DNA of 64,000 nt from Flavobacterium seoulense. GTDB lineage: Bacteria; Bacteroidota; Bacteroidia; Flavobacteriales; Flavobacteriaceae. The stretch spans positions 372,001 to 436,000 of the forward strand of contig NZ_JNCA01000001.1 in assembly GCF_000695795.1 (NCBI RefSeq), read 5' to 3'. The position numbers and the translations under genes were made by a program. A model generated the notes under the pieces. The model made no database searches and was not told the origin of the DNA. It was given only the letters and a program-made list of their open reading frames with translations. This document shows, one piece after another, positions 61,180 to 64,000 of the stretch. Positions within the stretch are counted from its first letter, which is position 1, and each line of letters begins with the position of its first letter.

Positions 61180-63312
61180 ATGATGAAGAAAAATATAATC
61201 AAAAACCTGTTGTTCCTTTTTTTGTGTTTTAGTTCAGTTGTAACTTTTGCTCAGGATACTTCAAATTCACGAACGGCATTAACAGCCGAAAGATTTCCTG
61301 TTTTTCCAAATTGTCAAAATCTGGAAGGAAAAGCATTAGAAAATTGTTTTTATAATGAAGTACAGGAATTTGTTTTCCAAAATTTTGTTGTGCCAGAAGA
61401 TTTGATGCGAAATAATTTCAGCGGAAATGTAAAAGTACTTTTTGAAGTAGATGCCAATGGTGTTTTTAAAGTAATTTATGTAAATGCTGTCGATGAAAAA
61501 CTGATTGTAGAAACCAAGCGGGTTTTTGCAAAATTTCCAAAAATTAGTCCTGCTACTTATAATGGAAAACCAGAATATACAAAATACAATATTACGATTG
61601 CAATCCCATTAAAAAGCCCGTCAGCTTTAGCAGCCGAGAATTTGGCTAAAGCTGATATTCTTAGAAATACTACTAAGCAATTGACAGAATTAGATAGTAT
61701 TGTGTATAAAAAATACAATAATCCGGAATTCGAAAGTCATTTATATATTCCTTTTTCGCATAGTTATTATGCGCAATTTGATTCTGCTCTCAATCAGGTG
61801 GGAAGTAATAATCACACAGCTTCTAAACCTTATTCGTATGCCGAAGTGTCGAAATATTACAATTTCAAACAAGAAAATGAAAAGCTAAAGAAGAAAGCTT
61901 CGGGCTGGTGGGCCAGGAAATTGTGGAATGAAAACACCGTTGAAATTAAAGGTGAGGATTATTGGTTTACTGTAAATCCGGTATTGGATTTGCAATTAGG
62001 TAAGGCATCTCAGACTGAGGCTTCTTATACTTATGTAAATACAAGAGCTATTAATTTAAGAGGAGGATTGGGTGATAAATTAAATTTTACTACGACTATT
62101 TTTGAAAGTCAGGGACGTTTTGCAGGTTATTATAATCGTTATGCCGAATCGATAAAACCTTCGGGAGGAAATCCGGCGATCATTCCCGGAGTTGGAATTG
62201 CTAAAGGATTTAAAACCGATAGTTATGATTTTCCTTTGGCGGAAGCCAATTTAACTTTTGCTCCTAATAAATTTATCGATTTACAATTAGGTTATGGTCG
62301 TAATTTTATTGGTGATGGATACCGTTCTTTGTTAGAAGGTGACGGAGCGAGTCCTTATCCTTATTTTAAATTGAATACCAAATTTTGGAAATTAAAATAT
62401 ACCAATACCTATATGTGGCTTAAAGATGTACGTCCCGAAGCAACTGTTGATAGAACATATTCTACAAAGTTTATGGCAAATCATTATTTGAGCTGGAATG
62501 TTTCTAATCGATTAAATTTAGGTTTCTTCGAGTCTGTTGTGTGGACGAATACTAATGACAGAGGTTTTGATGCCAGTTTTGTAAACCCAATTATTTTTTA
62601 TCGTTCGGTAGAATTTGGTTCTTCTTCAAGATCTGGAAATGCGGTTTTGGGACTGACTTTTAAATACAAATGGGATAACCAAATCAATTTTTATGGGCAA
62701 TTTGTATTAGACGAATTTTCATTGGGAGATATTAAAGAGGGGGATAAGAGTTGGAAGAATAAATACGGATATCAGTTAGGAGCTAAATATTATAATGCTT
62801 TTAATGTGCCTAATTTATTATTACAGTTAGAATACAATAGAGTACGACCTTATGTGTATTCGCATTCAGATCCAATTACGAATTACGGACATAATAATCA
62901 AAGTATTGGTCATCAGTGGGGCGGAAATTTTAGTGAGTTTTTAGCTATTGCACGTTACCATAAAGGACGATTTTTTGCAGATGCCAAATTTACACTGGGA
63001 GTTCGCGGACTTGATTTTGCTGATTCTGGAGCCAATTCTAATTATGGCGGGAATATTTATCGTGATTATGATGAGGAACGTTTTGCTAATTCGGGAGTGA
63101 AAGTAGGTCAGGGAAATAAAACAAATCTTTTTATTGCTGATATTCAGGGAGGTTATTTAATTAATCCATCTACTAATTTGAAACTTTTTGCAAGTTATAT
63201 TTACAGAGATTTTAACCCTATGGAGAATACAGCTACTGCATTTAAAGAAAGTACCAATTGGTTTTCTATAGGAATTCGATCGGATATTTTTAATTGGTAT
63301 TTTGATTATTAG
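61180..63312 (+). CDS. remB: RemB-like outer-membrane barrel protein (gliding-associated)
   Basis: A 710-residue exported protein. The signal peptide (about 1-26, ending TFAQ) is followed by a TonB C-terminal-like domain (about 78-140: GNVKVLFEVDANGVFKVI, then KFPKISPATYNGKP), a helical linker with charged repeats, and from about 250 a beta-barrel of the capsule-assembly Wzi-like kind ending in a C-terminal aromatic (IFNWYFDY). I associate this layout and its place after sprA-gcvH-vanZ-deoC with F. johnsoniae RemB, named for a gliding motility phenotype; that link is from memory. Start at the ATG at 61180 (or 61183); an ATG at 61147 lies within deoC. Confidence 0.62.
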   Translation: MMKKNIIKNLLFLFLCFSSVVTFAQDTSNSRTALTAERFPVFPNCQNLEGKALENCFYNEVQEFVFQNFVVPEDLMRNNFSGNVKVLFEVDANGVFKVIYVNAVDEKLIVETKRVFAKFPKISPATYNGKPEYTKYNITIAIPLKSPSALAAENLAKADILRNTTKQLTELDSIVYKKYNNPEFESHLYIPFSHSYYAQFDSALNQVGSNNHTASKPYSYAEVSKYYNFKQENEKLKKKASGWWARKLWNENTVEIKGEDYWFTVNPVLDLQLGKASQTEASYTYVNTRAINLRGGLGDKLNFTTTIFESQGRFAGYYNRYAESIKPSGGNPAIIPGVGIAKGFKTDSYDFPLAEANLTFAPNKFIDLQLGYGRNFIGDGYRSLLEGDGASPYPYFKLNTKFWKLKYTNTYMWLKDVRPEATVDRTYSTKFMANHYLSWNVSNRLNLGFFESVVWTNTNDRGFDASFVNPIIFYRSVEFGSSSRSGNAVLGLTFKYKWDNQINFYGQFVLDEFSLGDIKEGDKSWKNKYGYQLGAKYYNAFNVPNLLLQLEYNRVRPYVYSHSDPITNYGHNNQSIGHQWGGNFSEFLAIARYHKGRFFADAKFTLGVRGLDFADSGANSNYGGNIYRDYDEERFANSGVKVGQGNKTNLFIADIQGGYLINPSTNLKLFASYIYRDFNPMENTATAFKESTNWFSIGIRSDIFNWYFDY

Positions 63313-63343
63313 AAAATCTAAATTCCAAATCAAATAATAAATT

Positions 63344-63378
63344 AAACGCCACAGTTCATCAGGAATTGTGGCGTTTTT
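63344..63378 (+). terminator. Intrinsic terminator after the RemB-like gene
   Basis: A 10-bp perfect stem AAACGCCACA/TGTGGCGTTT (63344-63353 with 63367-63376) with a 13-base loop and T-run. Confidence 0.9.
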
Positions 63379-63437
63379 GTTGGTGTAAATTTTAGTGTTA
63401 AAAGTAAAATTTTAAAAGATATTTTTTTAAGTATTGC

Positions 63438-63468
63438 TTGTGAATAAAGTAGAATAGCGATACTTTTG
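63438..63468 (+). promoter_or_regulatory. Promoter of the TonB-dependent receptor gene
   Basis: TTG (63438-63440) and TACTTTTG (63461-63468) are 20 bases apart, a good match to the Bacteroidota promoter, 57 bases before the receptor start codon. Confidence 0.7.
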
Positions 63469-63525
63469 TCGAGAATAAATCTAAATAAGAATAAGTAGAC
63501 ATTGTTTTGTTTAAAACCCTTAAAA

Positions 63526-64000
63526 ATGAATTTTAAATTCCCTCTCGTTGTCATTGTTTTAGTTTTTTTTACCGCTAATTTAAATGCACAATCGCTTCGC
63601 TTAAAAATTGAAAATGACTCTAAAAGACCAATTGTGAATGCTTCAATTACTTCAAATAATAAAATTATTGGAACAACAAACAACTCTGGTGAAGTTTCAA
63701 TTTTAAACAGTCAGCTTGAAAACAAAACGGTTTTGATTTCGGCTCAAAATTACCAACCGCTTTCTTATGTTTTTTCAAATTTAGAGGAGCAAAATGTAAT
63801 CAAGATTGTTTTGAATAATGAAAATCAACTACAAGAAGTAGTGATTACTGCTGGTAGAAAGCAGGAAAATATTGCTACAATCCCTTCTTCGATTACCATT
63901 ATGAGTCAGAAGGAAATTCAGCAGCAAAGCAGTATTAATACCAATTTAGCTTCTATTTTAGGAAATGTAATTCCCGGCTTAGGAGTGTCAACAAATAAGG
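63526..64000 (+). CDS. TonB-dependent receptor, 5' part only (runs off window)
   Basis: The first 158 codons of an outer-membrane receptor; the rest lies beyond the window. A signal peptide (about 1-22, FFTANLNAQ) is followed by a carboxypeptidase-regulatory-like (CarboxypepD_reg) beta-sandwich (about 23-98: SLRLKIENDSKRPIVNASI, ISAQNYQPLSYVF). From about 105 a TonB-box-like QLQEVVITAGRKQENIATIP leads into the plug domain (SSITIMSQKEIQQQSS, LASILGNVIPGLGVS). The substrate, often a siderophore, vitamin or oligosaccharide, cannot be read from this part. It has its own promoter. Confidence 0.88.
   Translation, partial: MNFKFPLVVIVLVFFTANLNAQSLRLKIENDSKRPIVNASITSNNKIIGTTNNSGEVSILNSQLENKTVLISAQNYQPLSYVFSNLEEQNVIKIVLNNENQLQEVVITAGRKQENIATIPSSITIMSQKEIQQQSSINTNLASILGNVIPGLGVSTNK

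Overview
The window is AT-rich chromosomal DNA from a member of the Bacteroidota, almost certainly a Flavobacterium or close relative. The evidence is the full-length gliding/type IX secretion protein SprA, an Alternative Complex III (act) operon joined to an aa3-type oxidase, a RemB-like outer-membrane protein, a TonB-dependent receptor, and repeated matches to the Bacteroidota promoter pattern TTG-N18..21-TAnnTTTG. No insertion sequence, prophage, CRISPR array or rRNA was seen. One tRNA (Gln, UUG) is present.

Layout. 0-2.3 kb: a DUF3127 protein with an SSB-like acidic tail, a PAP2 phosphatase and aat. 2.3-9.4 kb: a minus-strand thiamine operon, thiS-thiC-tenI/thiE2-thiD-thiE-thiG-thiH-thiF, headed by a TPP riboswitch. 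9.5-11.3 kb: tag, a surface-type lipoprotein and a queuosine-precursor transporter. 11.5-14.4 kb: rplM-rpsI-rpsB-tsf. 14.7-24.5 kb: a LacI-type regulator, polA, a membrane metallophosphoesterase, a cysteine-less thioredoxin-fold protein, a polysaccharide deacetylase and a large DUF2723 membrane protein. 24.7-27.5 kb: tRNA-Gln and a three-gene chromate cassette (ChrB-AraC fusion, small outer-membrane protein, ChrA). 27.7-30.8 kb: a long acyl-CoA dehydrogenase and a universal stress protein. 31-35.7 kb: rimP-nusA-infB with a terminator-like hairpin in its leader. 36-37 kb: a lipoprotein and a SPOR protein. 37.2-48.7 kb: actABCDEF-coxB-coxA. 48.9-52.2 kb: ruvB, queG, a CBS-domain protein and ruvA. 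52.2-64 kb: sprA, gcvH, a VanZ-like protein, deoC, a RemB-like protein and the 5' end of a TonB-dependent receptor.

How genes work together. The thi genes make both halves of thiamine and join them, under TPP feedback. The act-cox block is a quinol-to-oxygen electron path: the ActB Fe-S protein and the ActA/ActE hemes pass electrons to the CuA site of CoxB and the heme-copper centre of CoxA. SprA is the outer-membrane channel for secreted gliding adhesins, and RemB-like proteins are linked to the same process. Nothing here is an obvious new multi-gene system.

The signals I find most worth a second look are: (1) a family of short arrays with 7-bp (once 8-bp) periodicity, often arranged as inverted repeats, in intergenic gaps and once inside a gene, concentrated in the thi operon; (2) the DUF3127 protein ending in an SSB-type tip; (3) the ChrB-AraC fusion; (4) the rimP-nusA-infB leader hairpin; (5) a queG frame with no ordinary start codon, directly after one of the repeat arrays. 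All protein assignments rest on reading motifs by eye; no database search was run.
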